Assembly (NCBI GenBank): GCA_964035545.1
Contig: OZ037768.1
Location: 13,022,175 to 13,082,174 of the forward strand
Source: Bugula neritina
Lineage: Eukaryota > Bryozoa > Gymnolaemata > Cheilostomatida > Bugulidae
Length of the DNA: 60,000 bases
Direction of reading: 5' to 3'
Numbering within the stretch: position 1 is the stretch's first letter; each line of letters starts with the position of its first letter. The notes beneath the pieces are model-generated. The model ran no database searches. It was given only the letters and a program-made list of their open reading frames with translations, and was not told the origin of the DNA. Made by a program: the position numbers and the translations under genes. Positions 34,405 through 47,762 of this stretch are shown here, piece by piece.

Positions 34405-37400
34405 CTGTGTGCCGTGCGTGCGTGTGTGAGTGTGTGTTTGTGTGTGTGAGTGTGTGTTTGTGTGAGTGTGTGTTTGTGTGAGTGTGTGTTTGTGTGAGTG
34501 TGTGTGTCTGTGTGCCGTGCGTGCGTGTGTGAGTGTGTGTTTGTGTGTGAGTGTGTGTTTGTGTGAGTGTGCGTGTGTCTTTGCTTGCGCGCGCGTGTGT
34601 GTGTGTCTGTGTGCCGTGCGTGCGTGCGTGTGTGTGTCTGTGCTTGCGTGTGTGAGTCTCTGCATGTGCAGGTACGTAAGGAATTGATACTGTATCAATT
34701 ATGAATATTGACTGCTGTATAGATTATATATATTTACATGTTTTGAGGGTAAAGATATTGCTGGTAATTAACTAGGCCTCTAACTATGCGCTCGTGAAAT
34801 AAAATTAGCTGTGGGTTTTACCATTATGCATAGCTATAAATTAATAATAATCAATTCGAAAAATCCCCAACAATTTAATACTGCAAATAATTGCCAGTAT
34901 GAAAAACAGTAATTGGTGAGTTTTTATTACCAGCAGAGGCGACGCTGCGTAAAGCCCGCCTGATTTTCGATGTACGAGGTTTTGTCTTAACGCTCTGCAT
35001 GCCATACACCTACAAGGAAATTATTGCATTGCTATTGTACAATCACACTAAATATACGTTTTCATGGATAGACACTTCAATAGGCGTTTATAATATACAC
35101 AATAATGATATAATGTACTGCAAACACACTAACTCAATTCTCCTAATGTTGTGACCAACTTACCAAGTGAACAGTGCCTAACTACAGAACCAGTAACTAT
35201 AAAAGGTCTTAAATAAACAGAATAATTGAAAAGTTATTATCCTTTTGGCAGTTACATTGATTTACATAAAATTACCGTCTTGTATATCTAAATGCTTAGC
35301 GAAACATGGCCGATTTCTAGTAAATTACTCCAAATATTTTAAAGCTCTATCTAAGTTCAGTTGGTATCTGTAACTTTCATTGATGTTATATTTACCAGGT
35401 AGCTGACTCAATGAATCACTAATTGACCAAAAACAGAACTGACATGCATTGGAAAAACGCTTATATCAAAATGAGTAAAAATGATGCACTTTTAGCTTGT
35501 GACTTAGAAATAGACTGTGATCCAGATAAACACTAGACAGAGCCAGATTGACTACTGATTTCCTCACATGTGCAATCAGCTTGTGAGACAAAGTTTAAAA
35601 ATGGTTTGATCAAATCATTGACTAATGGCCCAGAAGATGCTGTAGCAATGTTTTGCTGACACAAATTTAAATGTCAGACTAAGTCAATGTGAACACAAAA
35701 TTAACACACAATCAAATATGTTTAGTCCAATATAAGTTGCAATATTGAATACTACAATGTTATGATTCTAATATCAAACTGTAGATGATTTATTAACAGA
35801 TAATGTAAGGGCAATGTCTACTTCTGCTTCATGTTTTGACATAGATTTCACAATATTTACCTGACCACTATGTCTCTCAGCTTTAGAAGTTGTAGGGAGA
35901 CTAGCACCATACTTCAAGAGAATCTCTGCTGTGAGAGCATGGTTTTTCTGCCTGCACAGGTGCATTGGGGTTAATCCGTCCTAAAATATACCATAGCAGT
36001 AGCAACTCAATCAAATATTCAATATTCAATACTCAAATAATATTTAAGAAGAAAAGCTTTCAATTTTATGTTTTCCACTTCATGATAAGGGTCATAGTTC
36101 ACGATAATAATCAGTTGGTATAACAGTTGCAGTTGTAACATTAAGGGCACAGTTTGTGTTGTTACATTATTTTGGTAACTTGGAGTTATCTTTTTTTATA
36201 TTTGTAGTTTCTCAACTTATGAGCTGATTTAAAATAAAAGTTAACTTCCTCTTTGACAGATTCAGGACCTTGATTTAAATCATTTATAAATAAAAACTAA
36301 TCAACTATTAATCACTTATAAAATAGATATCTGTTGAATAAAAAAATACCTAATGGAAGTTTGAATAAAGAAACTTAGAACAGCAAATGTTGAGATAGTA
36401 TGCTGCCGCACTGGCAGTTGATCACAAAAAGTAACTGTAACATCGCTAGCTGTTTGGAATTGTAAACTTACTTTGGTATAGCAGTTGGGGCTAGCACCAT
36501 TTTCCAACAGCATCGATACAATATCACTGAGTCCATCCCTGGCAGCAAGGTGTAGGGGGGTGAACCCATTTTCCGACTCTGCGCTTACTCCTGCGCCATA
36601 TTCAATCAGAGCACAGACCGTATCCATGTCACCTTTTCCCACAGCATAATGTAGAGGCGTGTAGCCATTCTGTAAACACAATTACTAGTAGCCATTTAGT
36701 AGACTTTATGATTCATCAGAGATTAGAATAAAGAATATAATTAACAAGATGTAAGCACTTTTACTAACATTATAGTGAGTGTTCTTAGATTTGAGAAAAT
36801 ATGACAATTCCACTTCTAGGTTATGTAGTTCAACAGTAAGCAGAACATAAACATGGCCATTTACAATGTAGGTAATTTTTAACCATTAAAAGTAATATTG
36901 TTATGTTTTCCAGAATTAGGGTTGATATGCAATCCAGAGAGTCTAATTACTTGCTATAGAACTGCACCAGGATAAGTCGAGTGAACGAGTATATATTTTA
37001 AACACAATAATACATTACAAAAACGATACAAATACATCTGACAATTTACACATTTAGACTATTCAGCACTCTAACTTCGACTGACTAACAGCGGGAAAAC
37101 TATTATTGCTGCTAAATATCAAACCCGCTAATTGGCTATCAATTGTTCCGGGTCAATTACGCGACCTTGTATGCTGTGCTGCTGGTAGCTCCACGAGCCA
37201 CCACAATATAATGAAGCTAACGTACATTAATTAAACAGACTCCAAAATGTTCATAATTTTGCTGAGCTATCACAAACTAGGCAGAAAAATTCTCACCTTA
37301 GCCCTGCTGTCAGGGGAGACACCATATTTCTCCAGCAGAAGTAAAACTATTGCAGCTTGACCATGCTGAGCAGCTAGGTGCAGAGCTGTATGTCCATCAT

Positions 37401-38744
37401 CATTTTTGAGTTCAGGCTTTGCGCCTTTTTGGAGTAACATTCGAGTTACTGCCTGTTGATTGTTTCCTATGCTGACATGGAGAGGTGTCATTCCATTCTA
37501 CAAGCATCAGCATGCACTGTGTACATTGTAACTCAAAATACTTTAGGAGAAAATTATACAACTACATCAGAAGTGAATTTCAGAAGAACATTTATTACCA
37601 GTTCTAATCAACATACACAACTATTTGTTTTTCTCAAGTGGAGGCACTGAATACACTAAATTGTTACCTTAGTCACAGAATGGAATAGTTTTGAATGTTT
37701 TGGAAATGAACTTATCACATTTTCATTTCCGTCTTTTGCTGCTACATGCAGCAGGGAATAGTTATCTCTAACCTCAGCATTCACATCAAATTCATGCTGC
37801 AACAGAAGCAGTACACTATCTACACTACTCACCACTTCAACTCTTGTTGTTACATAATAAACAAACACTATTTGTATAGCTATACAGGTTTCTTAAAGCA
37901 AAGCACCATTTCTGAAATAGTCAACCAGGAACTTCAAGTCCAATCAACTTAAAACTAAATGTAATTTAAGTGAAAGTCATTGCAGTGTAGTTCTACAGTT
38001 ACTCCTAACTCTTTAAGTTGAGTGTGTGCTTACTGAAGATGGGTCTTCATTGTCCAGAGAAGAGGGTGTATGTAGTTGACTACTACTGATCTCACTGTGA
38101 TCAATAGATAGTTCCTCACTGTCAACCTCTATTTCAGATTCACTAGCTCGGCAACATACTAGAAGTGGCAAAACTGTCATGTATATAAACTCAGATATAT
38201 TCATTTTACAATCTGATTCAAAGAGGTCCATGGGATTTGAATACCAATATCAAATACACCATTAGCCGATATCTTAACTTTATGCCTAGATTCTAGTTAC
38301 TAATTTTACTGTATCCATTTGCCCAAAACAAAATAGTAGGTCAAAAAAAAATACTGTGATTTTGGTTCATTTTCATCTAATGGGATTATATTCACAAGGT
38401 TGATGGAGATTTTTACTGTGTGCAAACACTTGAAAGAAAATATTTAAACTTCTGCCAGATTGGCTATAATGATGGCAAGATGATATGGTCAATTTTCCAA
38501 ATAGTGATGCAGGCAGCTTTACTTAGCCAAGCTGATAAGGATATGACAAACATTCATATGATGCAGCTACAATAAGAGTGTACATACATGTAACTCATTA
38601 ATATATTTATATTGGTACAAAATCAGCTAAACCCAAGTGACTAAGATATAAAATATTGTAGTTAGACAAGTTTGCAAATTATTTAGCTTTTCATGCAAAA
38701 CTTACCCAAATTGGTGATTGAGGCCCAAAATCTTCTGAATAATT
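32938..38744 (-). CDS. ANK-B: ankyrin-repeat/ZU5 gene, second copy
   Basis: Exons (minus): 38706-38744 (weak), 38034-38158 acidic, 37668-37819, 37297-37497, 36472-36669, 35861-35980, 34931-35009, 34222-34351, 34019-34039, 33572-33784, 33267-33407, 32938-33043. Phases agree from 37497 to the stop (403 codons). It differs from ANK-A and ANK-C in patches: [17 protein letters not shown] for [26 protein letters not shown] for YAVEHGDMD, ENGFTPLHLAARDG for [14 protein letters not shown], and 9 extra residues (ASLPTTSKA region) in exon 35861-35980, which A and C lack. ZU5 is complete (FRMSFLVDARGGYFQG). The protein again ends ILLPSEI-stop. It is the longest and perhaps most ancestral copy. A solo LTR lies in one intron. 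Confidence 0.75.
34376..34672. repeat. (TG)n-rich compound microsatellite in ANK-B
   Basis: TG repeats mixed with a higher-order GTGTGAGTGTGTGTTTGTGT unit and CCGTGCGTGCGTG variants; in the same intron as 16116-16490. Confidence 0.9.
36895..37209 (-). mobile_element. Solo LTR, family 3, in ANK-B intron
   Basis: A 307-bp insert (36899-37205) absent from ANK-A and ANK-C. On minus it reads TGTGGTGGCTC...AAAACATAACA (TG...CA), with GATAGCCAATTAGCG near the start. ATAT stands on both sides (36895-36898 and 37206-37209). A solo LTR of a family different from the others in the window; inserted after the duplication. Confidence 0.7.
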
Positions 38745-39116
38745 CTAATATCATTTTCGCAGTATAAGCATATTAACATTCAACATAATATTAAGACAAT
38801 AATGCTTTCAATAGAAATATAGACTAATAATTATGATGTAAGCAGTTTTTGTTGTGGGTAGTATTATGATTGTGATGTCATACAACAATGGTATCCCAAT
38901 ATAAATTTAGCAAATATTTAAATTTATTATTACATTAACTTCAATATCTTATTATTAGGACTTATAAGCAACAATTGCGGTTCTCCATGTTTTACAAAGT
39001 TGTAAATAAATTGTTTTAAAAATATTTCTTAATATATAAGTTAAGTAGCTGCAGGCCAATTGACTCTAAGTGAATGCATTTTGAATAACTTTTTCACTGC
39101 AGGTTTTTAAAGTCTA

Positions 39117-39492
<376 letters not shown>

Positions 39493-39565
<73 letters not shown>
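39493..39565. repeat. (TA)n microsatellite
   Basis: About 73 bp of TA on the right of the 186-bp insert. Confidence 0.95.
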
Positions 39566-39566
<1 letters not shown>

Positions 39567-40008
39567 TTATAAGAACAATTGAGTACTATTTATACTCTAT
39601 TTTCAGCATGTTTTTTTATTTACTTATATATGGTTGTGCATGCAGTTCACCATTATACAACTTGAGTAAATTAGAATAGTTCTAAATGTTTATTAGTAAC
39701 TGTAATTATGATTGTCCCATTATTATTGGTCTCATAAAAAAATTCAATTATTTCGATACAACGTGCATGTACATAATACAGAAAAATTAATCAGTTTGTG
39801 AATACTAGGGGTAAGGGGGGGAGGAGGAGGAGGGGGGCATAATGGGCTGAAATTTGAGTTTTTCCTCTCATTCGTCTGTTTTTCATGTTACTAGTTCAAT
39901 AATCTCTAATCTAAATGCTACATCAGTTGTCTATTATTGGTATCAGTTGATTGGTTGCTTCTATTTTTTTCACAACTAGTGTAATGTTCATGACGAAAAA
40001 AATGGCAC

Positions 40009-40035
40009 ATTGTACCCCGGTACGGGGTACAATGG
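40009..40035. repeat. Perfect hairpin CATTGTACCCCG / CGGGGTACAATG
   Basis: 12-bp arms with a 3-base loop; paralogue of 21034-21066 with different bases but preserved pairing. Confidence 0.75.
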
Positions 40036-41983
40036 GCTACTGGGTGGGACACAATAAATATATTGAAACTTTGCTAATTTGGTTACATCTGATTTTTTGT
40101 TTAATATTACAAATAAATAAAAAATATTTTTCAGATCTACAGGAAAAGTAATGTTTTATCTGTACAGTTTGTGCCACCACAGATAGCAGGGGAAGGCAAA
40201 ATCAAACGCACATAACTCATTACTGTTTAGAACTAAAATTGTTTTCTTTCTATTTCCACTTTACAGGAACTTTCATCAGAAAAAACCTTCGATAACATGT
40301 ACTAAAAAGTTCCAAGCAGGTTTTTTTGTGAACTGTAGCTAAGGTGCATGGCTGAGGTTTGTGACTGGCGTGCAGAAGGAGGAGGGTGGGAGGAAATGAG
40401 CAAATCACAATTTATTTTAGTCAATTACATGTATATTTCCTCAATGATTTAATGTATAGTGAATATCATAACTATCCATTAGGAGCAAAAGCAGAGTGTT
40501 TGGCATGATGTATGAAATGGCAAATTGCTATAACCTCACCAGATGTATATATTAGGGGAGCTTTACCTTGCAGTTTGGTAGTCTTACCATGTCTTTGATA
40601 TTTTACAAAAATGTCAGAAATGGCTATATCTATAGATTTTAATATTTGAACTAATTTTTTGGGCAAACAAACTAATAACAGTGATCATGGTGCAATGATC
40701 AGGTGGCCAATTGTGGCCCAATCAGCATGGCCCATTGTGCCACGTGTGGCCAAGTTGAAAATAAATGTGGCTCAAGGAAAATTTATTTTAGAGTTTGCTA
40801 TTATACTGGTTAAGCAATGTAGAGACAAACAATGGTAACAATATCAGTAAAATCTAGGCTTGTTACTTTTGAGTGCAAAAATTTACTAAGCTTTAGCCAC
40901 ATTTTAAAAAAAATTAGGTAAAAACAGTTTTTGACTTGCCTCTTCAATATGTATGCTCAAAGAGTGTTGAAACTACAATGGCTGAATAATTATGTCAATA
41001 CCACTTTTTTATTAAAAAAAAATCACAATTCTTATAAGTCAATAAGTTCTCACAATTTGACCGGCTTTTTGTACCCCTACGACTGTTGTACTCCCCTTCT
41101 CCTATTAAATTTTAATAACCTGTGAGAGAGTTATCTTCTCTCTACTATATTGACTGCTCTTATCAACCTCAAATGAAATGAAATTCTATAAACCAAATTC
41201 AAACTTATGTCAGACTGCACTGGCTAGTCAGAAAGATACTTTAAAATATTTCAGTTGCTTTATTAGAATTGGAAGCCATTATTGTACCCCATGTAGTGCG
41301 GAGTAACTGTTACTCCTTGCTTTGCTGTTTTTAAATGAAAACCTGAAATATCGCTTTTCTTCCGTCTTTATATTAATCTTCAAATCTCAGTTCTGATATG
41401 AATAAATTTTTCCGTTGCTGGTGCAAGCAGTTAACTGGTCAGATTGGTTGTTGGAAAATATTGAGAAACGAGGCTTTTGAAAATATATTAAAATATTTTT
41501 GTTTATTTTTTCCATCTATCTCGGAATTAGTGCCACACTACTGAATCATTGATCAATACAAAATAAAAACATTTCCTAATCAATTTGCTTAAAAATGATG
41601 GCTTAACATAAGCTACAACCTCTACACTTCAATTTTGAATCATTGAAATAAAACGTTAAGTTACGATGAGGATCAACGTTGAGCAAAATAAAAGGACATA
41701 ACACCCATTTACCACATAAAATATATCCCAAGATGCATTGGTAGGACAGACAGTCTAAGATAAAAGTGCACTACATTAAAACATTATATAACATGCCAAG
41801 TAAGAGGTAGAAACAGATAACAGACACTTTTAGTTCGTTACCTAACATCAATATTCTAGATTATCATAACACAAAGTCAACTAACTATTAAGACAGTGCA
41901 TATAAACAGTAATTGTCAGATTAGTATATATACTTAGGTAAACTAGAGTCTAACTAGAATATTTAATGAGCCGTATCAGGGAG

Positions 41984-42424
41984 TTACGTCTCCTTTGCTT
42001 TAGACATGTCCAGTCTGTACTGGTTTCTACTGAAAAAATCCTTGAAACTTGATGCGTATCGATTCTTCACAACAGCCAAAGTGGTCAACAGATTACCAGA
42101 ACCAAGTATAAAGAAAATGCCACTCAAAAATGGTACCTGAAGTATACAATATACACGTATCTTACAAATGATCAAATGCTCTGCATTGCATACAACTAGG
42201 TTGCAAGATATTTGTCTTTGTTTATCGCATAATAGTCGATAAACATCTAATAAGAAATATTAGAGAAAAAGCTTCAGGTTACAATAAGATTGGTACTGAA
42301 AGACAAGTTGAAAAGTCTTGCCATATGGATCAGATTTCCACAAATATTTTTCACAGTCAGCAAAGTATGGCTGTTTTGTTCTGATGTCAATTGATTGAGT
42401 TCACTTTTTGAGTTGCAGTTTAAA
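41984..42424 (-). CDS. Two 3' exons of a possible membrane-protein gene
   Basis: Exon 42283-42424 is open (LNCNSKSELNQLTSEQNSH, then TLLTVKNICGNLIHMARLFN) and ends at a GTAACC donor in phase 0. Exon 41984-42136 (acceptor TATACTTCAG) reads VPFLSGIFFILGSGNLLTTL AVV, one hydrophobic helix, then a charged tail KNRYASSFKDFFSRNQYRLD and TAA. The layout, a Cys-containing polar loop before a last membrane segment and a short cytosolic tail, resembles a multi-pass membrane protein; I do not recognise the family. Upstream exons would lie beyond the LTRs and element A and were not found. The copy after ANK-A is broken; the left-edge copy has a changed acceptor. Confidence 0.45.
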
Positions 42425-42679
42425 CTTTCAAGACAAAAAATTATTATTGACAATAATGACTGAGATTTCAAAATGAAACAATTTTATAGTAAAAGCAGCA
42501 AAGCGATTAGCAAATACAATTAATAGCGCAAGTTTCCTTCCCAATATAATATTGTGTATGACAGGTAAATCCTTCAGTGGGTTTCCACTTCACACGCTTT
42601 CAAATGAAAATTCTGCTCTATACAAAAGGAGCTTTGCTTTGTTGTATACTCAAAAAAATTATAGCCTGAAAACAGAAGC

Positions 42680-42961
42680 TAGCTGTAGTAATTTTGTGCA
42701 ATTACTGTGCGTGAGTTCCTAGCTTGTAATTATAGTCTATTTATCCACATCAATAAAGTATTTAAATAATATTCAACGAGGTTTATTTACTACTAATTAT
42801 AATAAGAGGTATGAAAAGTACGCAGATTAAAAACACTACATCTTTACTCCTTTAGTACGCTCTCTCTACTACTTTCCACATCGCTGGGGGTTATCACATG
42901 ACGCACTCTTATTGGCTAAAGGGGCTTGGGGGACGCGCGTATTACGTACTCACTACATAGC
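42680..42961 (-). mobile_element. Solo LTR, family 1, second copy
   Basis: 42684-42957, same TAGC flanks as 355-636; a duplicate of that insertion. Confidence 0.7.
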
Positions 42962-43028
42962 TTCTCATTTGCATTAAAGTTTATTTTTCTCCAACTCAGA
43001 AAGTAGGGCTTTCTGCTGAGGGGGGCGG

Positions 43029-43379
43029 TGTAGTGAGTCATGCAAAGTATAAATACGGGAATCGCCCTCTCTCCATTCTGGGAATACTAAGGCCCCTATG
43101 TAGTAACCAATCAGCAGCACCGGAAGATATGCTTCCGACTCACGTGACAGTTCCCGGGCAATTGACATTGATCACGTTGTTGTAAGCGAGGGCTTGAAGT
43201 AGAAACATGTGTTAGTGGTTGACTTATGTATAGGATAATTTGATGTAATGTTTGCTTTGTATTATATTGTGGATAATAAACATAATTACTCGACAGCTAC
43301 CCTAGTAATTGCTAGCAGAATAGCCAATTAAGTACACAAGTAGATAACCCACAAACTAGTAATTCCAAGAATTACTACA
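43029..43379 (+). mobile_element. LTR, family 2, second copy
   Basis: Counterpart of 704-1066, again preceded by the CAGAAAG/CTTTCTG hairpin and GAGGGGGGCGG tract. 12 bases shorter in the TTGTTGTAAGCG repeat. Confidence 0.55.
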
Positions 43380-44330
43380 ATACCAACATCCACACTCATC
43401 ACCGTCGAATTCCCAAAAGGAGGAAAGGGAAGACTGCTTCATCTTGACTTTTGTATTTACTTTTTAACTTCATGCAGGAATCTTTAATATTACTTCTTCT
43501 TATCATTTTATACAGTTTTATTATTAGGACGCAGCCACAGGCGAGAAAAGAGAAAAGCTACTCCGCCTGCATCGGTTCGTGGTTGCCAGGAGAGGAGAGG
43601 GAAGAACTACTCTGCTTAACAGTATTCCTCTTAAAAATAATGTTACATTGATACGTTGTCGCTAGGACGAAAAAAGGAAAGAACTCCTCTGTCAGTTGTC
43701 TCTTGCACTTCGCCATAGTGGGGGCACTATCTGCCATGACAATCATCAGCATTGCTGTTATGTCGCTACAGGAATCGAGTCAAGCAGCCAGCATCTAGTC
43801 GACAAGAATGTGATGAATGATGTGACTGCGCTACGGTGGTGCCAGGAGAAAGAATTATGCCCCGCCATTAAAGTCTCATCTGCAACAGAATGCCAGAAAC
43901 TGTTGAAGGGGTTTGCATCTGTCAGTACGACACCTCGACTGAGTCTCGCAATCTACTAACCACTGATTAATAATAAATCATGTGGCCGACCGCCCCACTC
44001 AAGTCATCAGTGAATCACCTGACTTGGGAAACCAACTTTATCGTTATAATAAAGCGAGACTGATTTAAAGCTACCAGCTTGAATTCTACTTAAATAATAG
44101 AATTATACTAGTAGACTTACCATAAGACAGCCCTGACTTTAGTCTGCTGCCCACTTAGGCTACGTAGTACGCCAGCCTGCCAAGTACGTGCGTGCACGTT
44201 GGCAGTTGGATTAGAAAAGAACGCTCTTCGCAGTGAAAGTGATTGTATAATACCCCTTTCACTAGCGAGCTGGCTTCGCTCTTTTCTTACCCCCGGTGGT
44301 GTTTTATATTTACACCACTGGGTAGGCAAC
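43380..44330. other. Non-coding stretch left of element A, second copy
   Basis: Counterpart of 1067-2020. No gene recognised; the same degenerate GAAGA(A/G)CTACTC repeats are present. Confidence 0.4.
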
Positions 44331-46348
44331 TCACAATTGCGTCTCCTTGTATCTCGGAAATGCAACTCTCAATTGCTCGTCCCCCCAGATTTCTTTTATG
44401 ATAGCTGATGGATGTTTTTCCACTGCATCACACAAGAAATCTTTTAAATAAGATGGAGGCGCCCTAGTGCGTTGCCTACGCTCCAACTGCACTGGGGAAT
44501 TTGCTACGACTGGTGACTCTTCCACCACGGGTGGTGTCGCCAGTACGGGGGGGGGTCCATCAGTACGGGTGGTCCTCCCCCAGCTGCCTCTTCCTTATGA
44601 TTTTGAGGAATTTCCATCTCATCCGGGACGATGGGCCTGTCGACCGGCTCCACAGGTGGTGGGACCGGCTCTGACAGGCCTTCAGGTGTGTCGGCCTCCT
44701 CCTCCTGGGGTGGAGGAGGCTGGGGCTGGTCGGCCGAAGCATCAGCCGCCCCGTCCTGGTCTGGCAGTATCTCCTCAATCTCTCGATACGTCATGGCTCG
44801 CCCCCTCATAGGAGGGCGTCTAGCGGGCTCTAAGAGAGGAGGTGCTTGACCTGCTGCATCAGGACTTGCCCAGTGAGGTTTTAGCCGTGCTTCGTTCTGG
44901 ATCGACACTTGTTCAGACCGTTCCACTTTATAGGTGTGAATTGGCAGTACCTCAATTACGCAGTAGGGACCTACGAACTTAGGCTGCAACTTAGCTGCCT
45001 GTCCGCGCCTGCGGCGATGACTGGTCATCCAGACCCAGTCCCCCACCTTGTATAAAGGTGGGTCGTCAGAGTCACCACTTCTGACCTGCCACTGTTGCTC
45101 ACGTAGCACCTCGTGAGCCGTCCCTATGAGTTTTACGAGCTTGTCCACGTAGTCGTGGACATTGCTCTCGGGAGTCGGAACATAATAGGTTACGTGCTCA
45201 GTAACCCTGGTTTCTCTCCCCAGCATGAGAAAATTAGGGGTCTCCAGTGTACTGGAGTGAGGGGTACTACGGTACGCTCGCATGATCTGCGGCAACACCA
45301 AGTCTCACTCTTCCTGGCTCCTACCGATAAGCAGGCTTCTCGGAGAGTCCCCTAGCATTCGGTTGTTCCGCTCCACAACCCCGTTCCCTTGCGGGTGATA
45401 CGGGGTCGTCCGACTCTGGTTTACCCCCCACACTTTACAGAGATCGCTCATAAGTTGCGACTGAAACTGGGCACCTTGGTCAGAGTGTATCTGCTCCGGC
45501 AAGCCGAAATAGCAGAACACCTGCTGGTACAAGGCTCTGGCCACCGAGGGGGCCGACGCATCTGGAATAGCCAGTGCATCAGCCCACCGCGTGAAATGGT
45601 CAGTTAATACCAGTATCCGGTTATTACCTCTCGCTGTTGTGGGCATGGGGCCTACCAAATCGACAGCAACTACCTGCCACGGACGACCGGCATGGAGGCG
45701 ACGCCTCCCTGCGGTCTCAGTGGGGCGGCCATGCTTGCTAGCTTGGCACACCTCGCACTTCCGCACCCGGAGTCGGACATCCCGGGTCATACCGGGCCAA
45801 AACCACTGGAGTTGAAGACACCTAGTCACCCGGCTAGCTCCTGCGTGAGCTTGCTTATGGGTGTCCCAGATCAACTCCCGCCTCAGAGCTGACGGGCAGA
45901 CTACCCTCTCTCGTTCACTGCGATTGGTGCCGGCTGCCAACGTGATCGTTAGCAGCCCATAGCTGTTGAACCTGAGGGAGTCCCAGCGGTCACAGAAGTA
46001 CTTAAACTCAGCACTCTTCACTCGCTGTTCGGCCTCACTCGGCCGCCGTCCCTCCTTCTTGGCCCGGACTAGGTCAGCTACCACTCCTGGTAGCGTAGCC
46101 TGGAGCCGACATAGCTCCCTGACGTTCTTGAGCAACGTGGGGTTTGCGTGAAGGTTGTTCACAGCTTTGTTAGGAGATTCGGACAGGAGTTGCCCTTCTT
46201 CCCGGCTGTACACACCCGCTTTCCCCAACTGCGCTTCAACGTCCGAGCGAGGGGGTCCACCGTCCCTGCGCTCAATATTCTGGCACTGCTTACACCCATC
46301 TGCTTGGTGGCGGCTGAGTCTTTCGGCATTACCGTGTTTCTTACCGGG
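44331..46348 (-). pseudogene. Integrase of element A, copy 2
   Basis: Frames 45305-46228 and 44504-45301 are in phase and separated by TGA at 45305, where copy 1 has TGG (EEWDLVLPQ). HHCC and the D-D-E residues lie before the stop; the GPY-type module (KFVGPYCV) lies after. The typical C-terminal tail RRQRTRAPPSYLKDF is in another frame (44331-44528) after the G run near 44555. Confidence 0.8.
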
Positions 46349-47762
46349 TCAATGTTCGATCCAATAAGAAAACTTTGCCAGGATCTCTAGCCAGCGCGCT
46401 ACTTGGCTTGATGGTTCTGCCCGTCGACACAGCCATATCAAAGACGCATGATCCGTCCGAAGCCGGAATGTACGCCCATATAGATAGGGTCTAAAGTATT
46501 TGACCGCCTTGACTACTGCCAAGAGTTCCCTCCTGGTTGTACAGTAGTTCTTCTCAGGCGCCGACAGGGCCTTGCTATAGTAAGCCACCACCACCTCGCG
46601 ACCATCTTTGACCTGCGATAGCACAGCCCCCAACATTATGGTTACTGGCATCAGTATCCAAAATGTACTTCTTCGCAGGGTCAGGATACGCCAAGATGGG
46701 TGCTTCCACCAGGCGATCCTTCAGGTGGTCAAATGCCTTCTGCTCGGCCTGCGTCCACTGCCATCGCACCCCCTTTGCTGTCAGCCGATTTAACGGCTGT
46801 GCAATTCCGGCGAAGTCTGGTATGTACTGACGATAGTACCCTACCAGTCTCAGGAATGCCCGCAATTCAGGGAGGTCGACAGGGACGGCCCAGTCCCTCA
46901 CAGCCCGTACCTTCTCGGGGTCGGTGGCGACCCCGTCTCGACCAACTACATGGCCCAGGTACTTAACCTCGCGTGGCAGTAATGCACACTTCGAGGGCTT
47001 GAGCTTCAGGCCCGCAGCTCGAAGTCTGTCGAACACCTCCCTGAGTCGACTGACATGTGTGTCGAAGTCGGGGGAGATGACGATGACATCATCGAGATAG
47101 ATGAGCAAGGTCTTCCAGTGCAGCCCACTCAGGACCTGCTCCATGAGTCGCTGGAAGGTGGCCGGTGCGGACGTAAGTCCGAATGGCAACACCTTCCATT
47201 TCCAGAGCCCATCTCGCGTTAAAAACGCGGCCTTGTCCTGTGCTTCAGGACTCAGGGGCACCTGCCAATACCCGCTTAGCAAGTCCAACGTGCTGAAGAA
47301 CTTGCTACCAGCTAAGGCATCGAGCGACTTGTCGATCCTCGGGAGAGGGTAAGCGTCCTGGATGGTCACGCTGTTTAGCCTGCGGTAGTCAACGCAAAAC
47401 CTCCAGCTACCATCCTTTTTCCGAACCAGGACGACTGGAGAATTCCAGGCCCCATGGCCTGGCTCAATCAGGTCCCGGTTCAGAAGGTCTTGCACCTGAC
47501 GGCTCACTTCTCTCTCCTTCTCAGGACCTAACCGGCGGGTCGGCTGCCGAATGGGCGCCGTCCCCGCCGCCAAGGGTTTCTCATGACAGACAGTCTTCGT
47601 CAGACCCATGTCATGGTCGCCGCAACTAAACACATCCTTGTACTCAGAGAGTAGCAGCGCCATCACCAGGCATTCTCGCTTGCTCTCACAGCCATCACAG
47701 GCATCCTCGTACAACTCTACTACGTGTTCAGGCACCGGCCCCCTGCCATCTCTAGTGGGTAC
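46349..47762 (-). pseudogene. RT and RNase H of element A, copy 2
   Basis: RT is uninterrupted from MPEHVVELYEDACDG through VLVRKKDGSWRFCVDYRRLN, LLIYLDDVIVIS and YLGHVVGRDG to RNase H DTDASNHNVG. A one-base insertion near 46631 (CCCCCAACATT against CCCCCACATT) then shifts the frame; the rest of RNase H (KNYCTTRRELLAVVKA, RTDHASL) is at 46349-46651 and ends in the shared TGA. This is the best RT template in the window for family comparison. Confidence 0.85.

Noticed and set aside
40472-40666. 64-codon minus frame starting MPKKLVQILKSIDIA, considered as a transposase remnant
   Set aside because: Not open in the ANK-A paralogue and no transposase motif could be recognised.
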